NCBI GenBank assembly: GCA_019188255.1
Contig: JAETXT010000011.1
Coordinates: 186,001 to 250,000, forward strand
Source of the DNA: Verticillium longisporum
Lineage: Eukaryota > Ascomycota > Sordariomycetes > Glomerellales > Plectosphaerellaceae
Length of the DNA stretch: 64,000 nucleotides
Direction of reading: 5' to 3'
The notes beneath the pieces are model-generated. The model was given only the letters and a program-made list of their open reading frames with translations, was not told where the DNA came from and did no database searches. The first letter of the stretch is position 1. Every line of letters begins with the position of its first letter. Below are positions 45,944 through 57,752 of the stretch, in pieces. Made by a program: the position numbers and the translations under genes.

Positions 45944-46916
45944 GGTGTACCAGATGACAGAGGTGGGGATGAATACGAGTAGGCGTATTACACTTTCACT
46001 GAGTACAGGCGGCTATCGGTCGCCTCTTATGGTGCTTCCTATTCCTGTGCTACACAACCTCGTCGGAGTCTAAGCACTGGGTTGCGGAAGGCCCGCCAAG
46101 GCCCGCCTTAGCCCTTGCCATCGACGGAGAATCCCTCGCGACTATGATGTAAGTCCGGCTCTCGCAGGGCGTCCACCTGCAGCCACGGGGTGAGTCGAAG
46201 GAGCCTCGTGCTGGCTCCGGAGTGGCTCGATACGGCGACACGGGCCGTGTCAACATGGTTGAACTTCGGTAGGGTGCCGACGATCGCCCTGCGAGCCAGC
46301 TAGATCCAATCTGGTACCTCCGACTCCGACGAGTGGGCACATTCTGTTGCCAATGACTCGACTTTTTGCAGTGCATTGGTCATGCTCGGGGATGCAGCTT
46401 TTCTTTCCCCATGGGGCCATGTCTCGGCACGTCACCTGGACGTGGTCCTGTACTCGCGGCACTTCATTTTGGTCATCCATCCCTTTCTTCCAGCTGGACG
46501 ACAAGAAAATTCAAAAGAAAAATTGCCATGCTAGTGGAAAGAGATGACAAACGCAGCTGCCAAAGGAACCCTTGGTAAGATGAAAGCTGTCATGTAACGG
46601 ATCTTCGACTGTCACAAGGCGGAGGCAAGAATATCGAACCGGACGGCTGGTACCGGACAACGAGGCCATGAACAGCAAGAGATGCTAAGTGGCATCAAGA
46701 ATACTCTTGCATGAAAATTTGTTCCGAAGAACAGTCATATGCAGCAAAGGTCAAGGAACGGAGGCTTTGGTGAGCCTACAGGCAGCAAAAGGACTTGATA
46801 TTGACTACTGGTGTTTTCTGAAAACAATTTCAACTCCCAAAACTCCGAGTCGTTTGAAGCTATTTCCTTGTCCATTTCGAATCATCCTTCATGGTGATAC
46901 TCCCAGATTCCCCCCC
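45944..46916. other. intergenic region
   Basis: Contains a small direct repeat (AAGGCCCGCC, twice at 46085-46105). No supported gene. Confidence 0.5.
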
Positions 46917-47582
46917 TTAGTCAGTGCGGCGGTTGTTGCGCATAGCGCGGGCCAGGGCGGCGCGGCTGCGTCCCAGGCTGCTGGTGGAAGGGCCAGCGAC
47001 GCCGGCCTCGGGGTCGGCGGGGAGAGCGCCAGACATGACGGCCTGGTTGGCGCTGTTGGCACGGCGAGCATGACCGGCCATGTCGGCGAGCTCAATGCCG
47101 TCGGGGCCCTCGCGGGGCTGGCGACTGTTGGTGCGCTGATTGGCGCGGCGGGTGGCGGCGGCAGCGGCGCGACGGGCACGACGGTTGCCCGGGAGGGGTG
47201 TATTTCCGGCTTCGTTGTCGTCTCGGACGCCGTCGCGGAAGAAGGGGACCCAGCAGCAGCAGCAGAGGGCGAGGAGCAGGCCCAGCAGGCTTCCGAAGAG
47301 GAAGCCACGGAGGATTCTCTCCTTGGCGGTGCCGGTGTAGATGAGCTCGTGAAGGGTGTAGGTCTTGCTATAGCCCTCGTCGTCCTGGGCGGCGGCGCCA
47401 GTGGTGGGGGGAGGGTAGTAGCCGTATATCTTGGTGTCGGAGGTAGTGGTGATGCTGGTGGCCATGGTGGCTCTGGTGGTACTGCCGTTGTTGAGAACAA
47501 CGAGGAAGGAGGTGGATATGATGACCAGCACACCCGCAACAGTGGCGATGCTGCAGAAGACCCAACGCTTAGGATTAGCCAT
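46917..47582 (-). CDS. two-helix membrane protein of unknown function
   Basis: Single-exon gene of 221 residues from the Met at 47582 (an ATG three codons upstream is possible). Hydrophobic segments lie near residues 8-28 and 92-113, the second ending in a four-cysteine run (ALCCCCW) that could be palmitoylated. Between them is a Thr/Ser/Tyr-rich loop (IYGYYPPPT); after the second is an Arg/Ala/Asn-rich basic tail. The family was not recognised. Coding status is supported by an uninterrupted reading with the two helices, not by homology. Confidence 0.6.
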   Translation of the reverse strand: MANPKRWVFCSIATVAGVLVIISTSFLVVLNNGSTTRATMATSITTTSDTKIYGYYPPPTTGAAAQDDEGYSKTYTLHELIYTGTAKERILRGFLFGSLLGLLLALCCCCWVPFFRDGVRDDNEAGNTPLPGNRRARRAAAAATRRANQRTNSRQPREGPDGIELADMAGHARRANSANQAVMSGALPADPEAGVAGPSTSSLGRSRAALARAMRNNRRTD

Positions 47583-48168
47583 TGTGATCACAATCTGACG
47601 AGTTTGCTGAGGGTGTTTGATCGGCTGAATGGCGTTTCCTACGAAGATGGAGATGGCTCATACGTGAAGGAGATCGAGACTTACGGGATCAGAGTTTTCA
47701 GAGGAAGACACGAAGATATTTATGCGTTCTCCACCGTTGCCTGGCTTACGGATATCTTGCTTAGTCGTCGAAAATGCCCTCATTGAGGTTCACGATGATG
47801 TCGTCGCTTAGTCGTCAAGTTGGTGTGTAGGCGGCAGGCCGTGGGGCAGGGCATGTAGTTGAATAGTGATGCGGAGTGCAGCTTGTATTTACTGTTCCCT
47901 GTGGTTTTCTTTGATGTGAATAAGGTACCTAGTAGGGGCACGGGAATTTCTCCAAAGAGGTCTCCTTGTGCAGACATCTGAGGGAAGGATCGGGTTGTTG
48001 TGCCTTCCTCTAGTGCTTGATGCTGTCCCTTGAGAAAGGCCTGCCTACTGATGGAGACACAATCTTGACACCATGCAAACCCATTTCACGCCATCCACGC
48101 AGTACACGAGCAAAACCATAGCTACGCGGGCTTTTCTATACTTGAGCTGGTAAAAAGTACCGGTTCAG
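47583..48168. other. intergenic region
   Basis: No gene or clear element seen. Confidence 0.5.
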
Positions 48169-49128
48169 TCATCTACGACTCATGTGCTGACTATGCACTA
48201 CAAGAAACTCAGAGATGGCCTCGATGGGCACACCCCTCCGCATACCCGTCTCATCCTCCCAGCTCGAATGCAATCCAACGAGAAGCTTTGACCGTTTTCG
48301 AAAAAGAGGAGCGCCGCTGTGGCCCCAGTACGTCCAGCAGTCATGCTGGAGGGCTCCGATATCCTGATTGTCCTGGAGATCCTGACCTTCCGCGTACCCC
48401 CTGAAGCGACCTTCGCTCATCACCAGCACATCGTACCCTGTAGCCACGCCTGGCTGGTCAGACTCGAGATCCTCGCTCCCTGGATGGCCGACACAGACCA
48501 GAACATCGTTCAGCAGAGGGGAGGATGTGTCGGGCAGCGCACAGGGAAAATTGAAACGGCCTTGGCTGGATGGCTTTGGACCCCCCGAGCCTTGAGGGTC
48601 TAGTGTACCCTGTGCGGCTACTACCTTGAGCAAGGCAAGGTCTCGACGGCCATCCCAAGCAACGCACTTGGCCTCAATAATCCGGCCCGATTCAAATACA
48701 AGCCAATGACTGCTCTCGAGATCCAGCTCTTCCTCCATCTCAGCGACGCAATGGGCACACGTCAGGAGAATACCCGAAGATTCGACGCAGATGGCGGTTC
48801 CAGCTTCCTCCTGGCCAAACACGAGCGTTGCGTCGGCACGCAGCCCTCTTGCAATAGCACCTGCTACGCCAGATACACTATATTCGCGGAGTCAAAGGTG
48901 CTTCTTCAGGAGGATTCCGTGGTCCGCACTCCTGAGTCGAGTGATGATGACGCTCAACTTCTCTGGCAAAAGTCTGATGGTGTCATGGACGCCTAGACTC
49001 GCATCAGGTCGATTGGTTATAGCAGACGTGATGGCCGATGCCGCACTCGATTCTTGACCTTGGGAAGTGACCCGTCTCGACTGCGATCGCGTCTTGCGAG
49101 GCGAAAAGGGCTGGACTTTGGAGTCCAT
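48169..49128 (-). CDS. trypsin-like (S1-type) serine protease domain protein
   Basis: The C-terminal ~235 residues form a trypsin-like fold with all three catalytic residues in family context: His in LLTCAHCV, Asp in RRDLALLKV, and Ser in GHSGAPLF. It lacks a signal peptide, and the N-terminus from ATG 49128 is basic (RKTRSQSRR), so an intracellular location is likely. An in-frame TGA at 48892-48894 separates the N-terminal leader (about 78 residues) from the protease domain. No ATG precedes the catalytic His after this stop. Either the gene is inactivated, or an intron removes the stop. One candidate is 48878-48958 (81 nt, weak GTTGAG donor, ATATAG acceptor), which keeps the frame. Readthrough is a remote third option. 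Confidence 0.65.
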
Positions 49129-49300
49129 ATTGATGAATGATGGTGGATGTTGGGAATGCTCAGAGAAACGATACACATCAGGAGGAGCCCCTTATGTCCA
49201 CTACCTCTGTAGGGAGTGGCTGCCTGGATACTGTCCAATCATTGTCATCTGACACCGCTGTCTAGGAGTTCTGGCCAAGGAGCGAATGACCCCGGCCACG

Positions 49301-50977
49301 TCAGGCTTGTCGTTCCTGGTTTCCTCGCCACGAACCGCCGGAGTGAATGGTCAGCAGTACAAGTCCAGACCCGGCGAGCACCATGAAAGATGAAATAGTA
49401 GCCGTCCATCCAATACCGATTGCGTCAATCATGGGAATGCAGCTTGCCGTGGCAGCAGCTGAGAGAGCATACCGGACAAAGTAATGACTGGCTGGGAGTT
49501 GTTAGCGATGACTTGATCGGTATGGATGAGGGGAGATCCACGCCTTACCTGACGCCTTGCCGCTATTTTGCTGCATGACATCCATGATGTAGGTGTTGAG
49601 GCTTGGAAAGGCACTCGTCTGGCTGATGCCTTGGACGAACATACACACTACTGGCAAGCCGATGCCTCCAAAACCGCGATCGACCGTCCAGCCGTAGAGC
49701 AATGTCGAACCAGGCAGAGCAAGGCCGAGCAAGATGAAGCTTCCACGGAGTCTATCCTCCCAAAGGCGGAAACCACGCCGTTTCATCCAAAACTTTACGA
49801 TATGATCGGAGAGACGGCCGCCGACGAGGCTACCAAGGAGGTAGCCCCCGCCTGGTGCGAGATAGAGCAGGCCAGATTGCAGAGGCGTGGTCAGACCCAG
49901 CCTAGGGTTCAAGATGTAACGGATAGGCGTCAAGAGGGAATACATGTTGAACGCCATGGATGCCGAAGCAAGGCTCTGTGAAATCGTAAGTCAAACTTCA
50001 ACCTCTGTTTGGCGGAGTTCAGGGTCACTCACCACGCAGAGCAAGTTCTTCTCGCTCAGCAGTCGGAAAACGAGAATTGGGTTCAACGACTTCCACAATG
50101 TCTTAGCCGCAGCATGCACTCCCTGACCTCGCAGTTCCCTGAGTCGTGGAGTCGTCTGCAATGTTTCTTTCATGACAAAGAAGCAGAGGAGGGACGCTAG
50201 ACCGGTCAGAGACGCCTGCACCCAGAAGATGATTCTCCAGGACGTGTAGGTGACGATGATGCCGGAGATGATCGGACCAAAGGCCGGACCAAAAAGTGTG
50301 CCTCGAAGGAACCAACCCATGGCAGCCGCGCGCTCGATCTGAAGGGGGTGTTAGCACTGAGAGCCCAAAATGGGACAACGGGTAGCTGACAGGGTGGTAA
50401 ATGTCCGAAATGCAGCTTGAACCTAGGATGAGGAATGTGCTGACTTGAACGGCAGTCAACGCTCGAAAAACAAAGAAAGCAACCAGGGTGTCGGCGAAAG
50501 CGCTGTACCAATGGATGCCAGAAGGAACATTGTCGTGCTCACGGTGTAGACCTGGCGAACACATCAACGTCAGCCAACACACCTGCACTCATGCACTCGA
50601 CGCTTCCCCACTGGTTTGCGGCCGAACGTGTCAGCCAATGGGCCCCAAAAGCAGCTGGACAGCCCGATGACGACGAGGTACAAGGCGTTGCTAATGTTGA
50701 TAACAGTTGCTGTCGTGTCGAAGGTTTCCATGATTTCCAGCACGGCGGAGAGAATGCTGGTCGTAGACATGGAAGCCAGAAGTCCGCAGAAGGCAACGAA
50801 CCACGCAACCGACTGTTTCTGGATGTCGCTGAACCGGGAGTAGGCTGTTGCCACGAGCCGCTGGCCATCCTCAACCTGTCCTGGGGACGTCTGCGGGGTG
50901 CTACCGTTGTTCTCTGGCTGTCGAAAGGTCGACAGCTCATAGACCTGCGCCGGAGCGAGAACTGTGGTTGTCGACAT
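49301..50977 (-). pseudogene. MFS drug/polyamine-type transporter lacking one base
   Basis: Five exons, 50977-50612, 50551-50391, 50338-50033, 49975-49549 and 49491-49301, separated by introns of 52-60 nt, all with good splice signals. The first helices contain the DHA1-type GPLADTFGRKP loop; later parts read MGWFLRGTLFGPAFGPIISG and GRLSDHIVKFWMKRRG, typical of polyamine- and drug-exporting MFS proteins. Within exon 2, at about 50491-50505, the frame jumps from SIGTALS to DTLVAFFVFRAL. The spliced length is 1,451 nt, one base short of 484 codons, so a single-base deletion explains everything. As it stands the protein stops early in the membrane domain. Assembly error or true inactivation cannot be distinguished here. 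Confidence 0.8.
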
Positions 50978-53900
50978 GCCACATTCAGTGCTCCTGAAGA
51001 GTGTTGGGGGAAGAAGCTTTGGAGCTTGCGTTGATTTTCGCAGGAGTCATCGATGCTGTACTCGGACCAGAGATCAGACGGCGCTCGGCATTTCGTCTTT
51101 GTTGCCGATGATGGGGCGCCGAAAGCCGGCGCTAGAAGACCTTTTTAGCAGGTTCCAGGTGTTGGTCGGTGTAAGCTGATGCTGGCCTGGGCCGGCGGAG
51201 TGCCCCAGCATTCACCTGTGCCAGGTGGTTCGTGTGCTCCCACAGATGGGTGAGTTCCAGGCGCCCTTCTGCCCTGTACCTTCGGATATGGCACTGTACC
51301 TAGTAGCTAAGGCACAGAAAACATGCCCCTTTTCCGCACTTGTTACCCTCCAACACCAAGACCCTGACCAAACCAGTGCTGGCGATTGAATAAGCCGGAC
51401 GAATGTCTTCGCGAAGACTTTGTTCTAGATAGGTGGAACCTGTTGTCATCAGAGTGTTCAGCAGACACCTAGCATGCCCATCGCCCTACGACCTACCAGC
51501 TTCACGACCCATAGTCAGCTCAAGTCCTGTAACGTACTTGCTGCTGCGCGCGCCGGCGACGGTGCAGACAATCAATTGTGGATAAATGACGCGACATGAG
51601 TGCCGCCCAATGACCACGCCCTGTGCGGCCAGGCTTGAACTCGTTCAGGGGTTCACACGCTGCGGGAGATCGTTAGTGAGCTTCAGGGCCGCCTAGGGCT
51701 GCCAGGCTGGTCGCGCAGGTCACATGGCGGCACCTCAGTCCTAAAGTATCGACCATCATGGGTTGAGCCATGGAATGTGACATGAGATGTTTTGATAATT
51801 AACGCAAATTGGTTGCTGCTTGATCTTGTTCTGTGTAATTATTTCAGGGAATTTGACATGTTAAAAGGGGTTGAGGGTTCAACCTGCGGTGCGGCAAACG
51901 ATATTCAAATCAACAACACTCAAACATGGCGAACCCCGCACGTCCATGCTGCGGCTGCTCAAGCAGTTTCTTGACATGGGGAGCCGCAACAATATTCTGC
52001 AGAGACCAGGGCTTCTTCACCATCCATAGTTCAACGTGTGCTCAGGAACGACGGCAACCAATGGAGCCTAAGGATTGAAATTCTAAACCGCGTGAGAACT
52101 TAGACTAGAACGCTCGATTTGAGGTTTGTGATCAAACTCGAATGCTTAGCGGCGAAGGGGTCAGGAAGAACGTGGAGGAAGCTCGTTCTACTACTGCAGG
52201 CTCTCAAGCGGTACGCAGCCGCGCTGGATATTTGAAGCGGCACTGCGGAGAAATGAAAAACAACGTTGTTGATCTGCAGCCGGACTTTGTGTCGGGTATG
52301 TCTATCCAGCAGAATCGGCACGGAGCATCACTCGAGCCTTGGCTTTCTTCTTTTGCTCTTTTCACTTGACCCTTGTAGTCGAGTTGGGATAGTTGGCTTT
52401 GTTTCACCTGGCGGCACGTCAGTGTCTTCAACCTGAAGCATGGTCATGTTCCTAGCCTAGAAGCTTTGGACGCTTTGGTTGCAGTTCAACAGGATAGGAT
52501 TATCAGTGGTAATGAGGTAGCCAGTGACCGGCCGGAGGAGTGTGTGCCGTGGCAGAAGCATAACATGCTGAATCCGGTTGTGGACGTTTGCCTCCAAGCA
52601 TCAAAACCCGCAAGGTACGGGCCATGTGAAGCTTCAAGTCGATGTGTCTTGCATCTATGCTTGGATTGATATCTGAGGTGTCGCACGTCTGAACTCTGAC
52701 GTTTTTTTTTATGTACCTCGGAACAATCGTTCTGGGACCTTCGGCGCACTGCAAACACCTAACATCGGATCTTGGAATGCAGGATCGAACTCTGAGCGAC
52801 GTTAGGCACTTTACCGCCATGCACGACCCACACGGAGTGCCCTGCTCAGGAGAACAGGGTCCACGAACCCACGAGTAGAGCTTGCACAGTCACCCGCATG
52901 GGGTTCCGAGGCCACGACTCCACGTAGGACAGCTGATCATCTGACTTCATCACAAATGAGCCGCAGCCAGGATCCTGGCGTTGCCCGTTTCTTGAATCTT
53001 TCCCGTCAACATTCACTGTCAAAGAAGCCCAGAGGAAGCTGTAATCTTCGGTCGACTCACGATCGACACATCATACACACGCACAGGATGCACACAATCA
53101 ACTGATCTTCTTGGGCGTGTGTGCCGACGACAAGCAGACCTACGTGAAGTGGTGGGCACCGTTGACTCGTCGCACACTTACTTACCCTACCTTATCTTAA
53201 CTTACGTAGCCAGGTTGATGAAGGTACATAGTAAGTCTGCCCATGCCTCATCCCTGTCATCGGTCGAGAGTCCGCATGATCACACAATCAGCTTACCGAG
53301 ACAAGTAGGTACTGTGTTTCGCGAACCTAGACTACACTGCCGACGTCGGCGAACAGCTCGGATATAACTAGCCCGGAGCTCGTCAATGCCTCGCGTGGCC
53401 CCCGAAACAGGGGCCCTCGCAGGGCCAAGACTTGACGACCCGTGTGGCGGGAGTCAGACAAGTAACTATTCCTTCTGGACCTGAGCTAGCTGGAGGCTAA
53501 TTGAATGAGTCGGCTCATATTGTCTAACGGTCTCAGCGCTTGCCACGCATGGGTCAGGGTAGTCTGGGGTAGCACCACACATGGCGCTCCACTTAGAGCA
53601 GAAAGAGTTGATCTGATAAGATCGCATCAGAACGGTTTCTCCGTCTCGTATCATGACTGGGTGCGCGGGTCTCCGTCTGCAAGTCCAGCTGCGTGGCTAC
53701 CTGCAAGGCACAACAGGCCCCCTTGTTCCCCGAAATCCCGCAGCATCGTGAAGTATGCTCGCTCTCATCGGCTCACGGGTCCCTCGGCTGCATTCTGGTC
53801 TCGGCGGTCCGACAATCCTGTTGGTGAGGGACAGATCATTCACATGTATAAATAGAGCCCATGAGAACCATGAGAACAAGGGGAGTAGCCTGTCGTTCAA

Positions 53901-54008
53901 GCCTACTTCGCATCGCCTAGCGAACCTCCAAAAGCCCATTTACTGGTGCTCCCGTATTCCACGGCACACAGGCTCACCTAAACCACCAGCTGCTGCCTCA
54001 GTCAAGTC
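50978..54008. other. 3 kb region without a supported gene
   Basis: Divergent region between the MFS gene and the subtilase gene. Short ORFs have no features. The last 160 bases hold the likely subtilase core promoter. Confidence 0.5.
53847..53854 (+). promoter_or_regulatory. TATA box of the subtilase gene
   Basis: TATAAATA lies 155 bases upstream of the subtilase ATG, in GC-balanced DNA where it stands out. Confidence 0.5.
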
Positions 54009-57000
54009 ATGGCTCGCTGGCGCACCGCCATCCGGGCGGCCTTGTTCGCCGCCGCTACCTGCCCTTCCTCTGCACAGGATACTGGCTTCGTCAACGGCAG
54101 AAAGGCTCTCCCCACCGAAGATAGCGGCGTCGTTCCTGGCCGTTACATCATCGAGCTCCAGCCAGGCGGCCAGGGCCGCCGTGCTCGCACCCGTGACGAG
54201 TCTGGGGTCGAAGCCGTTGTACAAGATATCAACTCACTTGGCTACGACGCCACGGTCAAGGAAGACTTCTCCGGCCTCTCGAACCGTTTCGACGGTGGCA
54301 CGGTTGAGGTCTCTCTCGAGAACGACACCACCATCATCGACGACATCAAGAACATCCCCGGCGTCGCCAATGTCTGGCCTGTGCACCACATCTCTCTCAA
54401 CGTCTCCTTTGAGACGACGAGCGGCTCTCCTGAGTGGAATCCTCACACTTTTACCCACGCCAAGGAGGTGCACGACCGCGACTTCACTGGCGCTGGGCAG
54501 CGAGTCTGTGTCATCGACAGCGGCATTGACGTCAATCACCCAGCGCTCAAGGACACCATGGCTGGCGGCAAGAACTTCTTCGATGGTTCCGATAGTCTCG
54601 AGGACTGTACTGGTCACGGCACCTTTGTCTCCTCCGTCATCGTCGCCAACAATAAAGATTATCACGGCGTCGCCCCTGGGGCCGAGATATACATGTACAA
54701 GATCTTTGGATGCGACACCACTACGAGTACTGACCTTGTTCTCAAGGGTCTGCTCGCAGCCGACGCAGACAACTGTGACATCATCTCCATGTCAGTTGGC
54801 AGTAACACCGGCTACCGCTATGCTGTGACGGCACGCGTCGCCAGCGAGGTGGCTCAAGACAGACTCGTCATCACCGCTGCTGGCAACGACGGCCAGAAGG
54901 GCCCTTACTTTGCCAGCTCTCCCGCTGTTGGTCAAGGTGTTGTGTCAGTCGGCTCAGTCGAAGCTGACCAAACACTTGCCTGGCCTGCCCGCATTGTCTC
55001 ATCGAGCGGCGAGTCCCTCAACATCTCCTATGTGACACCTACTGGCTTCAAGTATAACGAGACGCTAGACGCTGAGCTCACGCTCGACACTGGCGACTCG
55101 TGTAACATCCAGAGCTTCGCAAACGAGGGAACGGCTGTTCTCTCCAAGCGCGGTGTCTGCCCTAGTAGCTGGGCTGGAAGGACTATCGTTAATAGGGGCT
55201 ATGACTACGCTCTTGTTTTTGATGCGTACAACCAGGGCTTTTATTACGATGTCGATTTTGCGGAGAACTTTTGGGGAGACATCAAGCTCTTCGCCATCGT
55301 AGCCGCGTCGGTAGGTGACTGGGCGCGCGCCCAGGCTGCCGAGGGCCACACATTCAGGTTGGTTATCAACGCTGATGCCGACCCTATCTCGGGCGATGAT
55401 ACCGAGATCCCCAGCGCCGGACACGTCTCGGAATTTTCGTCCTGGGGCCCCTCATACGAGAATGACTTGGCTCCTCTGATCTCGGCTCCTGGAGGTTTCG
55501 TTTATGGTGCTTTCCCCGATGGCAGGTTTGCCGTGTCCTCGGGCACATCCTTTTCCACCCCCTACGTCGCCGGCGTGGCCGCGCTCTACTATGCCCACGC
55601 TAAGAAGGACAAGGACGAGTTCATTCGCCGCCTCGTTTCAACTTCGCAGACTCTGCCAGCATACTCTGACTCTGACAAAAAGGTCCTTGCTCAGAATGGA
55701 CCAGTGGCCCAGCAGGGCGCTGGGCTCATCAACGTTGCCAGTGTTTTCAACCACGAGGTTGTGCTGCTCTCAGAACCGGCGCTGCACCTCAACGATACCG
55801 ACAATCGTGTTAACACTCACACGATCCGCGTTCAAAACAACGGTAACGAAGAGGTAGTTTTCAACATCACGCACGTGCCCTCTTCGACCGTGTCTTCAAG
55901 GAACGTCCTTTGGTACGTGAACACGTACTATCCTCCCCTTACCGATGCCGCCGTCTCTGTGGATGCTCCCCAACTCGTTACTGTACCCGCTGGTGCCACT
56001 CAGGAGTTCGAAGTTACGTTTGCTTCCCCGGATGATTCCAAAGATAGTGGTGCCTTGTGGTCTGGCAAGATTGTTCTTCAAGGATCCCACGACCAAGCAA
56101 TCTCGATTCCCTACCTGGGCGTCGAGGCATCGACCTATGAATGGGGCGCCCTCCATCACGGCGCAGAAGTCTACTATTATGATCAAAACACTGGCGAGCT
56201 ACACCCGGTAGACTACACTGGTAAGCCGTACCGGGCTGCTGAGGGAGGATCGCCTGAGATCTGGTTCGCCTTTCGTTACGGCACGTACGAGTTCTCCATC
56301 GACATTGTCGGAGAAGACTACACAACAGACCAGTTTGTCTACCCGCCTGTCGCCGCTGTCGGGTCGGATGCCTGGTACGGGCCCATCCGTCAGCAGCCTG
56401 TTATCGGTTGGAGCCCCATGGATTTCCCCATGCGGGAGGTTGTCCGTTTCTCCCAAGGTTCATTTGTCACGTTCCGAAGTCTCGCCAACGGCACGGCCAT
56501 TCCTTCTGGTCGCTACCGTATCTTATCACGTGCCTTGCGTATCTTTGGCGATGCCTCGGACCCTAAGGACTGGCAATTGTACCTATCAGACTCCTTCTCG
56601 GTCCAGCTTGGTGATGATCCCGTTCCGGAATCTGGCTCGACCACGACAACCCTGGATGCAGCTTCTACCGCTGCCGTGCCCTCTTCGCAGGCACCTTCGG
56701 CCACCACAGCCGATGTGACGTCTACAACCGAGGCCGTCGTATCCTCTGCCACTACGAGCGCGCCCTCATCCACCGTTACCGAAGACGCGACATCAGTGCC
56801 CGGCAGCACGACAACACTTGACGTGGCTGCCGAACCCACCGGACTCGAGGGCGTCGTCTCATCCCTTCGCCTTCAGCGTCATCAAGACCCTTCGCCCATG
56901 CTAGCAGATGCTTCAGTCTGGATGGAACTTCACATCCTGATCGATATTCCCCGTCCTGTGCCCGCAAACTCGGTCGTGCAGTTTGCCATCCCAGAGGAGA

Positions 57001-57752
57001 TTGTCGATGTGGCCGACGGAGCCACCCTCTCGACCTCGGGGAGCTCTCTCGGTCGGACAACCTTTAACAAAGAGACGCGCATCTACAGCTTTCCGACCGG
57101 CGAGTGGGCAACATGGCACAAGAACATGCGCGGCGACTTTTACGTCATGTGCCGTTTCGACCCTGACTTTGCAAGGGCTATGAAGCCTGGCACGTACGTC
57201 GTCGAGTTTCCCGTCGCGGGCGGCGCCGTCTTGCAGTCGACAATCTACCACACGGCCGTTGACCGTACAGAGGTCTACGAGCGCCTGTCTATGATCCCGT
57301 ACGACGGCACAACCCTGTTCTCGGCCGACATTGAGGTCCCTGCTTCGCACGGCCCCTGGGACTGGGTGCAGCTCGAGACGTCACTGAACACCATTGACGG
57401 ATTCGTCTGCGACCAGTCGGGCGTCTACGTTGGACGCGCTTCGTGCGGCGACCAGCGCATGCGCAGCATCACCGACGTGACCGAGGCCTCGACCGACCTG
57501 TGCCAGACAAAGAGGTACCGAGCCAAGTACCAAAACACTCTGAAGGGCAACGAGGTCCTTCGCTTCACGGTCGCCGGAATTCAAGGTAACTGGAACGCGT
57601 GGACGTTTGAGTTTGTGTACGCCCTCGACGTGCAGCTGACAAACGGGACGATGGTGCTGTATGATTACAAGGCTGTCAAGTTTGAGAAGAATCCTCGCAC
57701 GAGGGCTGCCGAATTTGACCACTTTTCGGGAGAGGATGCCCGGCAGGGATGA
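54009..57752 (+). CDS. secreted subtilisin-like protease with C-terminal accessory domain
   Basis: Single-exon gene of 1,247 residues. A signal peptide (about 23 residues) and an inhibitor I9-like propeptide (YIIEL near residue 46) precede the S8 catalytic domain. The triad is Asp170 (VIDSGID), His203 (TGHGTFV) and Ser514 (GTSFSTPYVAG), with the oxyanion Asn293 (AAGNDG). Between Asn and Ser sits a PA-type insertion, as in Vpr/C5a-peptidase-like subtilases, and beta-rich Fn3-like domains follow to about residue 865. A Ser/Thr-rich linker (about 868-945) then leads to an extra ~300-residue beta-rich domain with several cysteines. In that part FPTGEWATWHKNMRGDFYVM resembles cell-surface adhesin immunoglobulin-type folds; this likeness is my inference only. 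The enzyme is probably extracellular and degrades host or environmental protein. Confidence 0.92.
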   Translation: MARWRTAIRAALFAAATCPSSAQDTGFVNGRKALPTEDSGVVPGRYIIELQPGGQGRRARTRDESGVEAVVQDINSLGYDATVKEDFSGLSNRFDGGTVEVSLENDTTIIDDIKNIPGVANVWPVHHISLNVSFETTSGSPEWNPHTFTHAKEVHDRDFTGAGQRVCVIDSGIDVNHPALKDTMAGGKNFFDGSDSLEDCTGHGTFVSSVIVANNKDYHGVAPGAEIYMYKIFGCDTTTSTDLVLKGLLAADADNCDIISMSVGSNTGYRYAVTARVASEVAQDRLVITAAGNDGQKGPYFASSPAVGQGVVSVGSVEADQTLAWPARIVSSSGESLNISYVTPTGFKYNETLDAELTLDTGDSCNIQSFANEGTAVLSKRGVCPSSWAGRTIVNRGYDYALVFDAYNQGFYYDVDFAENFWGDIKLFAIVAASVGDWARAQAAEGHTFRLVINADADPISGDDTEIPSAGHVSEFSSWGPSYENDLAPLISAPGGFVYGAFPDGRFAVSSGTSFSTPYVAGVAALYYAHAKKDKDEFIRRLVSTSQTLPAYSDSDKKVLAQNGPVAQQGAGLINVASVFNHEVVLLSEPALHLNDTDNRVNTHTIRVQNNGNEEVVFNITHVPSSTVSSRNVLWYVNTYYPPLTDAAVSVDAPQLVTVPAGATQEFEVTFASPDDSKDSGALWSGKIVLQGSHDQAISIPYLGVEASTYEWGALHHGAEVYYYDQNTGELHPVDYTGKPYRAAEGGSPEIWFAFRYGTYEFSIDIVGEDYTTDQFVYPPVAAVGSDAWYGPIRQQPVIGWSPMDFPMREVVRFSQGSFVTFRSLANGTAIPSGRYRILSRALRIFGDASDPKDWQLYLSDSFSVQLGDDPVPESGSTTTTLDAASTAAVPSSQAPSATTADVTSTTEAVVSSATTSAPSSTVTEDATSVPGSTTTLDVAAEPTGLEGVVSSLRLQRHQDPSPMLADASVWMELHILIDIPRPVPANSVVQFAIPEEIVDVADGATLSTSGSSLGRTTFNKETRIYSFPTGEWATWHKNMRGDFYVMCRFDPDFARAMKPGTYVVEFPVAGGAVLQSTIYHTAVDRTEVYERLSMIPYDGTTLFSADIEVPASHGPWDWVQLETSLNTIDGFVCDQSGVYVGRASCGDQRMRSITDVTEASTDLCQTKRYRAKYQNTLKGNEVLRFTVAGIQGNWNAWTFEFVYALDVQLTNGTMVLYDYKAVKFEKNPRTRAAEFDHFSGEDARQG

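Noticed and set aside
46689..47786. 365-codon plus-strand Gly-rich ORF
   Set aside because: It overlaps the two-helix membrane protein on the other strand; its Gly/Ala repeats are what antisense of a Pro/Ala/Arg-rich gene gives.
53440..53620. Possible second tRNA gene around 53.5 kb
   Set aside because: A segment resembles a D arm, but no matching acceptor, anticodon or T stem could be folded.
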